This document shows positions 1-10,872 of a stretch of DNA of 64,000 nt, one piece after another (the stretch's first letter is position 1; each line of letters begins with the position of its first letter). The notes beneath the pieces are model-generated. The model had not been told where the DNA came from, did not search any database, and was given only the letters and a program-made list of their open reading frames with translations. This stretch comes from Megalobrama amblycephala (lineage: Eukaryota; Chordata; Actinopteri; Cypriniformes; Xenocyprididae). The stretch is taken from NCBI RefSeq assembly GCF_018812025.1, contig NC_063045.1, positions 50,263,629 through 50,327,628 of the forward strand. The letters run 5' to 3'. The translations under genes were made by a program, and so were the position numbers.

Positions 1-315
1 GATTATCCTCCTTATAGAGGACTTCAATGGCCTCCAGACGGTTGAAGGTCAAAATTACAGTTTCAGTGCAGCTTCAAAGGGCTTTAAACGATACCAGACA
101 AGGAATAAGGGTCTTATCTAGAGAAACGATCGGTCATTTTCGAAAAAAATACAACTGTATATGCTTTATAAACACAAATGATTGCCTTGCACGTGCTTCC
201 GCCAAAACCACATTTTCGTATTCTTCAAAAAGCGTATGCTGTATTTCCTACGCCTTCCCTATTCTACTTACGGAAAGAATATACAGTTGCTTGCTTGCAG
301 TCTGTGTTCCTCTGA
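1..315. repeat. Dispersed fish repeat, fragment cut by window edge
   Basis: This stretch matches, from memory, a common interspersed cyprinid repeat (it begins with the motif CTCCTTATAGAGGACTTCAA). No terminal repeat or target duplication is visible because the left end lies outside the window. The open frames of 94 and 100 codons here overlap each other in different frames and resemble no protein, so I do not call a gene. The superfamily is unknown to me. Confidence 0.4.
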
Positions 316-513
316 CTTTATTTTTGTAGTACGTAACGAAAATGCTTTGGGAAAATGTATTGGAGTAAAAGTATGCATTTTATTTAGGAAATGTAGTGGA
401 GTAAAAGTAAAAGGTGACAGAAATATAAACTTAAGTAAAGTACAGATTCTCCCAAAAAATACTTAAGTACTGTAACGAAGTATTATTACTTTGTTACATT
501 ACACCACTGCTGA
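316..513. repeat. Dispersed repeat with GGAGTAAAAGTA motifs
   Basis: The segment carries two close copies of GGAGTAAAAGTA and ends in a stretch reading TTACATTACACCACTGCT, which looks like the terminal end of a short DNA element I associate with cyprinid genomes. It abuts the TTAA of the next element. Only one end can be seen, so the boundaries are approximate. Confidence 0.35.
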
Positions 514-916
514 TTTAAAGGGGACATATTCCCCTTTTCACAAGATGTAATATAAGTCTCTGATGTCCCCAGAATGCCTCTGTGAAGTTTCAGCTCAAAA
601 TACCCCACAGATCATTTATTATAGCTTGTCAAATTTGCCCCTATGTGTGTGAGCAAAAACACGCCCTTTTTGTGTGTGTCCCTTTACATGCAAATAAGCT
701 GCTGCTCCCGGCCTCCTTTCCAGAAGTGGGTGAAGCTTTAACAGCTCGTGCTTGAGATACCCAACAACAACAAAACTGCAGAATCTCACGCAGCGAAATT
801 GTCAGTAGCGGTGTTCAGCCTTACATTGTTTGAACTGGAGTTGGACACTGACTGGACATTTCTGAATGTTTAGTGGATAATTTTATGTAGTTATTGTGGA
901 GTTGATTCAACTCATC

Positions 917-1130
917 GACTAGCACAGGGTAGGCAACGTCGGTCCTAGAGAGCCGCTGTCCTGCAAAGTTTATCTCTAACCCTAATTAAACATGCCTGAA
1001 TAAGCTAATCAAGGTCATCAGGATTACTAAGACTATAGGCCGTTGAGTTTTTTTTTTTTTTTCAGGGTTGGAGCTAAACTCTGCAGTACAAGTGGTTCTA
1101 GGACTGACGTTGCCTACCCCTGGACTAGCA
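917..1130. mobile_element. 198-bp hAT-type MITE with perfect 8-bp target duplication
   Basis: The element occupies 925-1122 and is flanked by identical 8-bp repeats GACTAGCA at 917-924 and 1123-1130. Its ends are long inverted repeats: the left starts CAGGGTAGGCAACGTCGG and the reverse complement of the right starts CAGGGGTAGGCAACGTCA, and the similarity runs on for about 60 bp. An 8-bp duplication plus CAG ends is the hAT signature. A short T run marks the centre. It carries no gene and is younger than the family A copy that it splits. Confidence 0.9.
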
Positions 1131-1360
1131 TGTACCGTCATGTTAATCTTTTGTGTAAATCCAGTGTTGAATTGATCCCTGTTTGTGAAGCAGTACGGCG
1201 TAAAATGATTTGCACAAATATATAACACTTTACCGACTTACTTTGGCACATTTCCTTCATAAATGAAATTCAACAACGGTGTCCTCAGTGGCTCAAATGC
1301 CGAGAGACTATGGAGACTCTTATGTTCGTTGGTACATCCAATAACAGAACATTTGTAATG

Positions 1361-1410
1361 TTTATTATTATTATTAATTTTTATTTATTTATTTATTTTA
1401 TTTTATTTTT
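1361..1410. repeat. ATT/TTTA simple repeat
   Basis: Runs of ATT followed by TTTA units form a low-complexity tract inside the repeat-rich left flank. It has no coding or regulatory signal. Confidence 0.8.
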
Positions 1411-1830
1411 GGCACAGACCTTGTATATCTCCAGCTGCTAAAGTGAGGAAACAGAAATAGTGGACTGCTGCGGCTCTCTCAGGGTGGTATCTATGCTAAT
1501 AAGCAGATCGTCACAAGTCATGAGTGGGCCTTCTGGAACCACTCATTTCGAGAGACTGTTTATGATTTATGGAAAAAGAAGTGGGTGGATTTTTACCATT
1601 ATAGGCTGTTTTTTTTTACACACACTGTGGACACATCTGTGTTCAAACACCTTATAAATGTGAATTTTATACGGATGTGTGTCACATCCGCATCATATGA
1701 GTCAGGTCTCAAAGTGACAGCAGCCTAATATACCTGCTGCAGACTGTGTCATTAATGTTCTTCAAAGAACAAAAGAAAAAGAGAAAATCACTCACTGGTC
1801 TTGATTGTATAACTTTAGTAGATTTAATAA

Positions 1831-2597
1831 GGATTAATCTGTATTTAATTTACATACTTGTCTTAATGTTTGAACTTTATTAGTTAGGATAATAGTTTTT
1901 GTTGTGGTGTAAAAATTGTTATTGGGAATTGGAAAAAACAATGGAAAGAATAACTTTTTTTTTTTTTTTTTTTTTGCAAGGGCCAGTGGAAAAAAAGTTT
2001 ATGTGAAGATTGTCTTCACATAAACATGAATTAAAATCTAATTTCATCTAATATCATCCCCATAAATTGAGAAAAAAAATATCTTTATTAATTTTTTTTT
2101 TTAGATTATTTGATTTTATTATTATGATTTCCCCACTGTATAATACATGGTTTATGCAAATATGTGTTGTATTTTATCAACTGAATTATCGCACATTAGA
2201 AAAAAGCTAATTTAAATTGAATTTGTTATTCTAAAAACTATAATTTTTACATTTTTTATTTTATTTTGTTTTATTGACTGCCAAAATTTTACTGCATTCC
2301 TGGAAGTCATTATAAAGTATATTGAGTCTTTGATTTGGGTGTTTTGGTTGGTTGCTAGTGTGCTTTGAGGGGTTGCTAGGTGATTGCTTACTGGCCCAAG
2401 TTAAAATAGCCCATCCTCATGTCTCTATGATATTCTGGTCCCTAGATATGGCTCGGTTCCAAACTTATTTGACTGTTTTTATCATCCGCCAGGTGAAAAC
2501 TAATGGCACACTTCATCTCAACAAATGCTGAGTTACTGTATGACATTAAAAATCGCCTAAATACATATATAATATATAATAAAGTCATTAGGGCCAA
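1831..2597. other. AT-rich intronic sequence, nothing recognised
   Basis: Very AT-rich DNA with a T run at about 1953-1975. I see no repeat end, exon or clear motif in it. Confidence 0.5.
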
Positions 2598-2602
2598 CCG
2601 GT

Positions 2603-2910
2603 TGTCACAGACACGTCAGGTTCCAACGTCACCCAATCACAGCGCGCACCTTCTCCAGAGTACTGATCACCGCCACCTGCACCTCATCACTCATCTCATC
2701 AACAGCACCATAAAACACACACGCACACAGCACTCCACGTCCGGTCTCGTTCGCATACCCTCAATGCTATGCTTACCTCAAGGACTCCTCTTCGTATACT
2801 CACCTGTCTCCAGCGTGTCCCTTCCTTCTGTGTGCCTCGTCTGCTGTGTGAGTGTGTCCCCGTCAGCTCCCAAGTTCTCCAGCGATCTCAAAGCTCCAGC
2901 GTGTATCTAC
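2603..2910 (+). repeat. 5' LTR, 3'-truncated
   Basis: It matches 4705-5012 with only two substitutions that I can count. It stops at GTGTATCTAC, where a deletion joins it to the RT remnant; the last 155 bp of the LTR and the primer-binding site are gone. Because the remaining part includes the likely U3 and promoter region it might still initiate transcription, but nothing in the sequence proves this. Confidence 0.9.
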
Positions 2911-3032
2911 AGGTTACAGTTCCATCGCCCATCCCACTCACCAGCCTGCTCCGCAATAAACCCAAGTCTCTGTCCTGGACCCCGGTGGCCACCAACGCCT
3001 TCAACCAGCTCAAGGAAGCCTTCACCAAGTAG
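2911..3032 (+). pseudogene. Reverse-transcriptase C-terminal remnant
   Basis: In the frame passing through 2911 the translation reads [17 protein letters not shown] and then a stretch ending NQLKEAFTK and a TAG. This is the end of the Ty3/Gypsy RT (thumb/connection) region, where TSLL and F.LK.AF are usual. The catalytic YXDD part is deleted upstream. A second deletion after AFTK removes the start of RNase H and shifts the frame. Confidence 0.8.
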
Positions 3033-4320
3033 ACTCCATCCATGCGCCTTCTTCTCCCGCAAGCTCAGCCCGGCGGAAGTCAACTACTCCATCGGTGACA
3101 GGGAACTTCTTGCTATCAAGCTTGCCTTGGAAGAGTGGAGGCATTGGCTGGAGGGAGCCAAACACGCGTTCCTGGTACTGACGGATCACAAAAACCTGGA
3201 ATACCTCCGTTCAGCAAAGAGATTAAATCCTCGACAAGCTCGCTGGGCCATGTTCTTCTCCCGCTTCAACTATACTATCTCCTTCCGCCCTGGTACTAAG
3301 AATGTGAAGGCAGACGCTCTTTCCCGCCTACATGCTCTGGAGGAAAAAACCAAGGAACCAGAACCCATCATACCCAGCTCACTCATCGTAAACCCCATCT
3401 CCTGGTCAGAAGAGACCATTCCCTCCTCCAATGCCTCCACGAACCCTCCGCCGGGCTGTCCACCTGGCTTGCTCTACCTCCCACGGACACGACGCACTCC
3501 CACCATTCACTCGGCTCACACGTCACTTGGCACTGGTCACCCGGGGGTCAATGAGACCCTCTCGTTGCTAAAAGAATGCTTCTGGTGGCCAGGGATGGCA
3601 GCAGATGTCAGAAGGTACGTGCAGGGCTGTAGGGAGTGTGCCATCTCCAAGTCTCCTCGTCATCTGCCAGCTGGGAAACTCCTTCCGCTGCCCGTTCCTG
3701 ATCGCCCATGGTCACACCTAGGAGTGGACTTCATTACTGATCTCCCTGTCTCCGAAGGAAACACCACCATCCTAGTTGTTGTTGACCGCTTCTCAAAGTC
3801 ATGCCGTTTAATTCCACTTCCTGGACTGCCCACTGCTATGGCCGAGCTACTCTTTAACCAAGTTTTCAGATACTTCGGAATTCCAGAGGATATTGTCTCC
3901 GACCGAGGGCCTCAGTTCATATCCAGAGTATGGAAGTCCTTCTACTCCCTCCTAGGTGTGGCCGTTAGCCTGACTTCTGGATACCACCCCCAGTCGAACG
4001 GGCAGATGGAGAGGAAGGTACAGGAGATTGGCCGCTTCCTCCGTACCTTCTGTCATGACCACCAGGACTCTTGGAACCAGTTCCTGGGTTGGGCCGAGTA
4101 CGCCCAAAACTCTCTCCGCCAGTCTACTACAGGGCTTACACCGTTCCAATGCGTACTCGGTTACCAACCCCCACTGTTCCCCTGGGATGGGGAACCCTCC
4201 AACGTTCCAGCAGTGGATTACTGGTTCCGAGAGAGCGAGAGGGTATGGGACTCAGCTCACCATCAGCTGCAACGAGCCCTGCGCAGACGCAGGATGGTAG
4301 CCGATCCTCCGACGTTCTGA
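3031..4320 (+). pseudogene. RNase H (partial) and integrase of the Ty3/Gypsy element
   Basis: The open frame that covers this segment starts upstream in non-element DNA, so its own start codon is irrelevant. From 3031 it shows RNase H lacking the first catalytic Asp region (the usual VDAS block is deleted) but keeping [14 protein letters not shown] and [12 protein letters not shown]. Integrase follows: a zinc-binding HHCC region with HPG and GCREC, then the catalytic core with Asp at 3727-3729 (GVDFITD), Asp at 3901-3903 (SDRGPQF) and Glu at 4009-4011 (NGQMERK), a DD35E spacing. The frame is lost near 4300-4320. Integrase may be intact over its core, but with gag, protease and RT absent the element cannot move by itself. 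Confidence 0.88.
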
Positions 4321-4622
4321 CACCCCAGTCTTCCAGCCTGGTCAGATGGTCTGGCTATCTAACTCGCGACATCAGACTGCGTCTGCCCTGCAGAAAGCTG
4401 AGTCCCAGGTTCATTGGCCCATTCCCCATCGTCAAGCAGGTCAACCCAGTCACCTACCAACTCCGTCTTCCACCTGGGTATCGTATACACCCCACTTTCC
4501 ATGTGTCACTCCTCAAAGCTCACCATCCCTCTGTTCTTCCCACAGGACCTGACGTGGCTCCCGCCGAACCCCCCCTTCCACTCATCCTAGAGGACGGAGC
4601 TGCGTACGAGTACCCTGAGTGA
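4321..4622 (+). pseudogene. Integrase C-terminal region, frameshifted
   Basis: Two further frames continue the integrase tail: [10 protein letters not shown] in one, then [14 protein letters not shown] and [15 protein letters not shown] in the next, ending AYEYPE and a stop. GPF and TFHVSLL are hallmarks of the Ty3/Gypsy integrase end that precedes a chromodomain in chromoviruses. The chromodomain itself appears to be deleted. The Arg/Gly-rich GC-rich stretch at 4623-4690 is what is left of the polyprotein end. Confidence 0.75.
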
Positions 4623-4687
4623 CCGGCACCGCGGGAAGAGGACGACCACCACGGCGTCGGGGTCCTCGGCCCTCTGGAGCGGGCCGT

Positions 4688-4704
4688 GGGGGGGGGGGGA
4701 CTAC
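4688..4704 (+). other. Polypurine tract of the LTR element
   Basis: A run of twelve G followed by ACTAC lies directly before the TGTCAC start of the 3' LTR. This is where plus-strand synthesis is primed in LTR elements. Confidence 0.75.
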
Positions 4705-5167
4705 TGTCACAGACACGTCAGGTTCCAACGTCACCCAATCACAGCGCGCACCTTCTCCAGAGTACTGATCACCGCCACCTGCACCTCATCACTCATCTCA
4801 TCAACACCACCATAAAACACACACGCACACAGCACTCCACATCCGGTCTCGTTCGCATACCCTCAATGCTATGCTTACCTCAAGGACTCCTCTTCGTATA
4901 CTCACCTGTCTCCAGCGTGTCCCTTCCTTCTGTGTGCCTCGTCTGCTGTGTGAGTGTGTCCCCGTCAGCTCCCAAGTTCTCCAGCGATCTCAAAGCTCCA
5001 GCGTGTATCTACCTGCAAAGAAAAGGACAGTAAATATACCTCATATTACCTGCTCAAGTCTATCTGCAACCAGTTCACTCACCTGTGTGATTCACCCTGC
5101 TCTACTGTGGTCTAATAAACAAACTGTTACCCGTTACATCTGTGTCTGTCTCCAGTCTACTGTAACA
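4705..5167 (+). repeat. 3' LTR, complete
   Basis: Starts TGTCACAGACACG and ends CTACTGTAACA, 463 bp, next to the CCGGT duplication. An AATAAA at about 5115 (TCTAATAAACAAAC) fits a polyadenylation signal in R/U5. Confidence 0.9.
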
Positions 5168-5172
5168 CCGGT

Positions 5173-5835
5173 AATGTCAAATTAAAATTTGATTTAATCA
5201 TTGCACTATAAGTGATGAAGTCCACCCCTTCTTAGGACGTACTGTTATTCACCCCACTGTTCACCTCCTTCTTAACAATTTCTAATGATTGAATTATTGA
5301 CATTTCACTGTCAGGACTAATTGACATAGATGCTGAATATTGGGAGGGTTCGTGACCCCCAGAAAGAACTGTGCCGTAAGCACTTTATTAGAGTTTTTTC
5401 CTCTGACTGTGCTCTTCTTCCAGCCCAGAAGGCCTTCAGACAGGATATGAGGAGGAGTGTACCCAGATAGAAGCATGTTTTGAGGCCAAGATGCCCGATC
5501 TCTCAGTGTCAGCATTATCACAGTGTTCTCACTGCTTTGGTCATCAAACTCATGTGTTGTTTGTTAATTATTTTTTGTGAAATTGTGCTTCTATTTTAAA
5601 ATCACAGGTACAGAGAGGCGCTGGGAGGGATAGGCTCATGCTGTGTGTCCTTTAGCTGCCGGTGGCATCATAAGAACTTTGTTACTCGTTACGGTTACAT
5701 GCAAGCTGGATTCTGCCATGAGGCAGGACAAAATTAAACTCAGCTCAACTGGAATTCTGGATCTCTCTACCTAGTAACTAAATTTGTTTTAACATTGTTT
5801 TAGTCAGGTTTTGATTCCATGATCTAGCTCAGCAT
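5173..5835. other. Unique intronic sequence
   Basis: Mixed-composition DNA without repeats or splice-bounded frames that I can recognise. Short open frames here have no known motif. Confidence 0.4.
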
Positions 5836-6020
5836 TAAAGGAATATCCAGGGTTCAATACAAGTTAAACTCAGTTGACAGTATTTGTGATGTAAAATGGA
5901 TCGTCCATCCTTAAAAAAAAAAAAAACCTAAATAAATAAATAAAATAAATTTAAACAAATATTGAGGTTATAGTGAGGCACTTTAATGAATTGAATGGTG
6001 CCCATTTTTACCCCATTACC
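5836..6020. repeat. TTAA-type MITE fragment
   Basis: Begins at TTAAAGGAATATCCAGGG and continues GTTCAATACAAGTTAAACTC, which I recognise as one end of a common cyprinid TTAA-flanked MITE. The matching right end is missing; the sequence decays into AT-rich DNA. Confidence 0.5.
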
Positions 6021-6405
6021 CCAGCAGCTGTATTATTTTAGTTTTTAATATTTGTTAATATTTAAAATTAACTTTTACTTTTATATTTTCAGTGTTCATT
6101 TTGATTTTAAGTTTTAATATTTTCATTTGCTTATTTCATTTTGCTTATTTTTTTATTTTCATATTAGCTTTTGCTTCATTATTAGTTTTTCATTTAGTTT
6201 TTATGCTTTATTTCAGTTAGTTTCCATGGCATCAGTTCTATTTTAAAACTATTCTAGTTTTTCATCAAGTTTAAGCTTTTCATTTAATACTTTATTATTT
6301 TGTTTTCAGCTTTTATTTTATTTCAAGTTTTAACAGAAGAATTAATACATTAAGCTGCAAAGCAACTTAAGAATTTTACAGTCATTTTAGGGTTTTAGTG
6401 AGTTC

Positions 6406-6441
<36 letters not shown>
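6021..6441. repeat. T-rich low-complexity tract ending in a 30-odd T run
   Basis: Repeated TTTTAGTTTT and TTTCAT units fill 6040-6340, and an uninterrupted T run covers about 6409-6441. A similar T-rich composition recurs at about 35745-35990 and 61780-61930, so this may be part of an old dispersed repeat. Confidence 0.6.
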
Positions 6442-6442
<1 letters not shown>

Positions 6443-8789
6443 TAGGCCTAATCAACATTGTCACAAATGTCGATTGTTGATTGAGCTCAATTCATACTGA
6501 ACCTGGAACACATTTGCCAATATTTCGAGTACACTAACCTTATTAAAGTAATGTTATTGTTAAAAATAACTTCCACAACCCAGCTCAACCCAGTCAAAAT
6601 GAGCTATCTACTGCTTCTCATGTCTCAGGTGTAAGCCGAGGAGTTGCCCCTACACTGTCCTGTTTTATTGGAGATAATTGCCAGATAAAATGTCGCTGGG
6701 TATGATTACTAACAGCATTGCCATGATTAATAGAGTGATTAGCCAAGTGCTACGGGCTGTTATGTAGAGAGGGGGAGATTCTACATGGGAATCTTAATTA
6801 GGTTTTCCATGTTGTGTGAGTAAACCCACGCTGTAGGCTTATATAACCCAAAGCCACATTTACGATTTGTAAACCAGAGTATTTTTAGCATTATTTTTGA
6901 AAGGAAGATCCATATCTGGACTCTAATCCGTTCTGTGTAAAATCTGTTTGCTCCATTTTCCAGCTTATTGTTCATTACCATACAGCTATCCAAAAGTGTA
7001 AGCACGAAGACATGCCGACTGTAAGATTTGTTCGTTTATACACAATTTGTTATATTTGTTCAACAAATACACAGTTAATGAGGTTATCATGAGAGGCACT
7101 GTAAACATTGTGTTTGTAAACTATTTGTTTGGAACAGTTGTAACAGTTCAGTCGTGAAGGAAGTGAATGGAGATTTCTTTGGAGCTATCACTCTCAAGGG
7201 CTTTTTATACTGCACTTAACCCAGGGTAATTGTTTTTTTAAAACCAGAAGTAAGGCAACTTTTAACACTGAGTAGCCTGGGATTATGTTTATCCAGGTTT
7301 TTGATGCAATGGGTTATGATTTCAAATGTGGAAAGCCCATCAGAGTCTAATAATGGCTTGATTGTGTAACCTGGAAAAGTGTCACTGGTGAAAATTCAAT
7401 TATATAAAGTCAAACAGTGTAGTTGGGGAATATTTTTTATTGAGTCGCTTGAAATCTTCTTGCTCTTCTTTTTATGTAGTTCCCAAGAGGCGTCTCAAAG
7501 CTCAAATCTAATTGTCCTTTACCACTGTAATTAAACAGCCTGTAAAAACCTATTACACTTCTAATTAATTTCTAGTTTGGATCCTGAGTCCACTGACAGC
7601 TTAGCCTCAAACTCCACTGTCCACAGTGAGCCCTGGGAATGCCTCTCCACACCATTCAACTACTTCAGGGTGATACAAGGCCCCACTGCGAAATTATCCC
7701 ACATATTATGTGACTACTTGCCAATACTCGCAATACCTGCTTGAATGGTATCATATCAGTTGTAGCAGTTGTTGTGAAAATAAGACAGCTAGATTAAAGA
7801 TTTTGAATTTAGTATTGCAGGGAGCTATGTAAAATTATGTAAATGATTGATGCATGGTTTTGCATTAAGCATGGATAAGTTTGTGAAAGGGCTTGAAAAT
7901 AAATTTCTCTTCGAAAGGAAAGGCCAAAAATGTTTTAGAACCACCGTTTTAGTATAACTTTTTATTCCATGCATTTTGATGCTGAATTTGGAGCATACAA
8001 AGCACTTGGCTGTGTAAAGATGTGTTGAGAGAATACGATTTTATTAATGATTGTGGGTTACAATCTCAAAGGTTCTACGTAAACCATAGTATTGATTTGC
8101 AAACCCATAAAGTCCATCATAAATGCATCTTGACAGATTTACATGGACAGACCTTTAGCTCCTAGCCCTTGATGATATTGGCAGGTTGGATCCCTTCTTC
8201 CTGTGTTTTGCTGCAGGCCAAAGCAAATGACACATAGAGGAAGAGGTGCATCCATTTCAACCTGTACCACTGAGTGCTGATGCTTTACTGTTTTACCGTA
8301 ATGTAGCACAGTCTGAGGCCAGACTGGATCTTCTTGTGCTGAAGGCATGCTGAAATATTAATGTCAGCTGGAGGGGGTTTAGCTGCAGCAGGTAGCCTTC
8401 ATTCTAATGGTAGTGCAGAAATAAAAACAGGCTTACTAGACATATTACTGTGCTACAGAGTTGAGATGCTAACATTAGGAGGCCTCGAAAACAAACTCTT
8501 GATTAATCTTTCAGAGATCTTAAATGCGGTGTTGAGCAGAGGATATGTTTTTTATCTTCCAATTTAATTTTGAACAAGTCCATTTATTAATTTAATTTAA
8601 TTAAACATGACTTACTAGTTGTGATACTTGAGGCTAGATGTAGAGATGTATTGTTGACCGAATCATCTCCTACATTATGGTGTGTTTTGTTTGTGCAAGC
8701 ACCACTAGTTGATACATACTGTAAATGTAAAATTAATCAAAGCTTCAGGAGCACTTTCTGTAGTTCATAAAAAGTTTTGGTTCAGAAGA
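6442..8789. other. Unique intron with two candidate conserved elements
   Basis: No repeat family is visible for more than 2 kb. Two stretches stand out by balanced composition and homeodomain-like TAATTA or GATTA words: about 6640-6800 and about 7440-7690. These are the best enhancer candidates of this interval; see the findings. No exon is seen. Confidence 0.35.
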
Positions 8790-9185
8790 TCATTTATCAT
8801 TCAAAAGGGGTCAATAAGTTTTTTTTTTTATTTTAAAGAAATCAATTTAATAATCAGCTAGGATGCATTAAATTGATCAGAAGTGATATTAAAGACGTTT
8901 ATAATGTTGCAAAAGAAAAAAAATAGAAATGTTTCTTGCACAAAATCAGCATATTAGAATGATTTCTGTAGGATCATGTGATACTGGAGAACGTAATGTA
9001 ATAGAATGGATGCTGAAAATTCAGCTTTTCCATCACAGGAATAAAGCAGTTATTTTAAAATGTAATAATATTTCGTAATATAAAAACTGTAATATTACAG
9101 TATTTTTGATCAAATAAATGCAGCCTTGGTGAGCATATGAGACAAAAACATCAAACAATCTCCAAAAACATTTGAGCATTAGTGT
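8790..9185 (+). repeat. MITE family B copy (degraded)
   Basis: Contains the family hallmarks GATGCATTAAATTGATCA, ATTAGAATGATTTCTG, GGATCATGTGATACTGGAG and TTTTTGATCAAATAAATGCA in the same order as in the copies at 27463 and, reversed, 30331. Its left end (CATTCAAAAGGGGTCA) is a worn form of the family end that reads CGTTCAAAAGTTTGGGG elsewhere. Confidence 0.75.
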
Positions 9186-9904
9186 ACATCCTTGTGATGC
9201 CTCATCCCCAAGCAGTGGACAGTTGGTTCAATGTGAACCGTCATGTGGGGTTCTGGCAGGGTCTGACTAGCTGCAATCTCACAGTTTCTCTCTACACTGC
9301 ATCTGTGTGACGCTCTGTGTGAATGCGCCCTCTAGTGGATTGCTTGAGCGCTTACCCTACCCACTTTCTGCTCCCCATGTGCACATAGTTCAGTAACTGG
9401 CTGCTTCCTGTTAATGAGACTATCAAACCCACTTTCTGAGTAATATGTTTGCATTTATTGTTAATTAAGTGCTGTGCCATATTTTATCCTGACAACATCG
9501 ATATTGTAATTAGCATGCAGCATATCACTTGAAGAACCAAACCCTATATTTGTAATTACAGTTAATGTAGACCTCACTTCCTGTGCTGATTAGTGCTCAT
9601 GATCCATTCTATGCTGTGTGTTGAGCTGAATCAGGAGCTTGCTATTGGAGAAAATAGAAAAGATCAGCACACGGATGGATTGGTTTTAAAGGGTGAGGAA
9701 TATTTTCTTGACCAAAGCCAGATTTTGCTTCCTTGTGCCAACCATGCGAACGACGATTCACTTTCTGACCATTTACCGTGCCGTCAGTTCACATCACGGC
9801 TGATCCGGTCTCGGAATGTCATGCACAGTTGAGTAGATTCCTAAAATAGAATGACCTTATATTGCTTTTAACATGGGCTCTGTGCAATGTAATTTTGAAT
9901 ATTG
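9186..9904. other. Unique intronic sequence
   Basis: Nothing recognisable. A 79-codon frame at 9593-9832 has no known motif and no splice signals that make it an exon. Confidence 0.4.
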
Positions 9905-9910
9905 CAATTT

Positions 9911-10135
9911 AAAGAGGTAGTTCACCCAAAATATGAAAATGTTATTTGTCATTCCAAACCAGCATGCTGTAATATCTGTGAAATATAGCACACAATTCGT
10001 GAAGAACTTTCATGGTCTTTTAAAAGTATTTGTTTGTTTTTTTTGTGTCTGTTTTGGAGCTTGACAGCCCATGTTCACTGTCATTGTATCAAATGGAAGA
10101 ATTTTAAATTCAGATGGGAAAATTAGTTTGGAACT
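9911..10135. repeat. TTAA-type MITE fragment
   Basis: Starts TTAAAGAGGTAGTTCACCC, close to the ends of the complete elements at 40111 and 54691. The right end is not preserved. Confidence 0.5.
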
Positions 10136-10229
10136 ACATATAATCCATTTACATTTTTAGTAATGATGATTCAGGCAGAGTATCAGAGGCAATTTGGATT
10201 TGGTGTAAGTAAAATGCAGCATCAGAACA

Positions 10230-10515
10230 GTGTAACATTTTATTGAACATATGAACATGTACTAGTCACATATTTATCAGCGGACCACTGATAGACGCCT
10301 GCTGTGCAAGCACTAACATATTTTTGAAGCGTTGATCGTTATAGCCCAATCAAAGACCTATCTGTTCAGCACGTGAGCACAATGGCCAATCAGGTGTTTA
10401 AGTTAGTCAGAACTCAATGGCGCTCAAAATGCTAGGGGGAAATGCTGGTATCGTCACATTTTTAAAATTTCAGTAACGACTTGGGACCGAAGTACTGGTA
10501 CTTTTGACAGCCCTC
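10230..10515 (-). repeat. hAT-type repeat family D, fragment
   Basis: The right end reads GTACTTTTGACAGCCCT; its reverse complement (AGGGCTGTCAAAAGTACC) resembles the left end of the copy at 13888. The internal part (about 10335-10425) matches about 15308-15420. Only the terminal 290 bp remain. Confidence 0.5.
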
Positions 10516-10531
10516 ATGTAAATGCATCTGC

Positions 10532-10851
10532 AGTATGGAAACTTGTTTCCACCATGGAATAAAACAATTTAAAAGATAATTGTGACTTTTTATCTCACAA
10601 TTATGACTTTCTTTCTCACAGTTGCGAGTTTACATCTCGTAATTACGACTTTTTCAGAATTGCGAGTTATAAAGTCAGAATTGCGAGATATAAACTTGCA
10701 ATTGCGGGTTATAAAGTCCAATTCTGAAGGAAGAAAAGGCTGACTCGCAATTGTGAGTTTATATCTCACAATTCTGAGAAAAAAAGTCTGAATTATGAGA
10801 TAAAATATCATAATTACTTTTTTTTATTCAGTGCAAAAACAAGCTTCCATA
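10532..10851. mobile_element. MITE built of GCGAGTTTAT/ATAAACTCGC units
   Basis: Terminal inverted repeats pair TATGGAAACTTGTTTCC at the left with the reverse complement of AAACAAGCTTCCATA at the right. The interior is a run of short inverted and direct units such as AATTGCGAG, TTATAAAGTC and their complements, so the single strand could fold extensively. TGCAG flanks both ends and may be part of the target duplication. No coding capacity. Confidence 0.65.
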
Positions 10852-10872
10852 GTGCAGAATTTAGTCTGAATT

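Larger units (their letters stand above)
519..1830 (+). mobile_element. TTAA-target DNA element, family A, copy 1 (interrupted)
   Basis: The left end follows a TTAA at 515-518 and begins AGGGGACATATTCCCC. The first 150 bp closely match the start of copy 2 at 10909 and, in reverse, the end of copy 3 near 35460-35560. The block at about 1239-1330 again matches about 11515-11620 in copy 2. A TTAA target is typical of piggyBac or Kolobok elements; I cannot decide which. A 198-bp hAT MITE is inserted at 925. The tail (about 1690-1830) is also shared with 61490-61620, so the right border is uncertain. No transposase frame is seen, so this is a non-autonomous copy. Confidence 0.5.
2598..5172 (+). 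mobile_element. Ty3/Gypsy LTR retrotransposon, internally deleted
   Basis: The insertion runs 2603-5167 between 5-bp target duplications CCGGT (2598-2602 and 5168-5172). The LTRs start TGTCAC and end AACA. The 3' LTR is complete (463 bp); the 5' copy survives only as its first 308 bp and is joined directly to the end of the reverse-transcriptase region. Over those 308 bp I count two mismatches between the LTRs, so the insertion is young. Primer-binding site, gag, protease and most of RT are missing; RNase H, integrase and a polypurine tract remain, with frameshifts. It sits in sense orientation in a dlg2 intron. The remaining integrase C-terminal region (GPF...TFHVSLL) is of the chromovirus-like Ty3 type. 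Confidence 0.92.

Noticed and set aside
27..466. Overlapping 100- and 94-codon ORFs at the left edge
   Set aside because: They lie in dispersed repeats and show no protein family features.
2503..2602. The ATG at 2503 as the start of a 605-codon gene
   Set aside because: It lies outside the retrotransposon; the frame passes through LTR and a deletion junction out of frame with RT before entering RNase H/integrase. Only the part after 3031 is meaningful.
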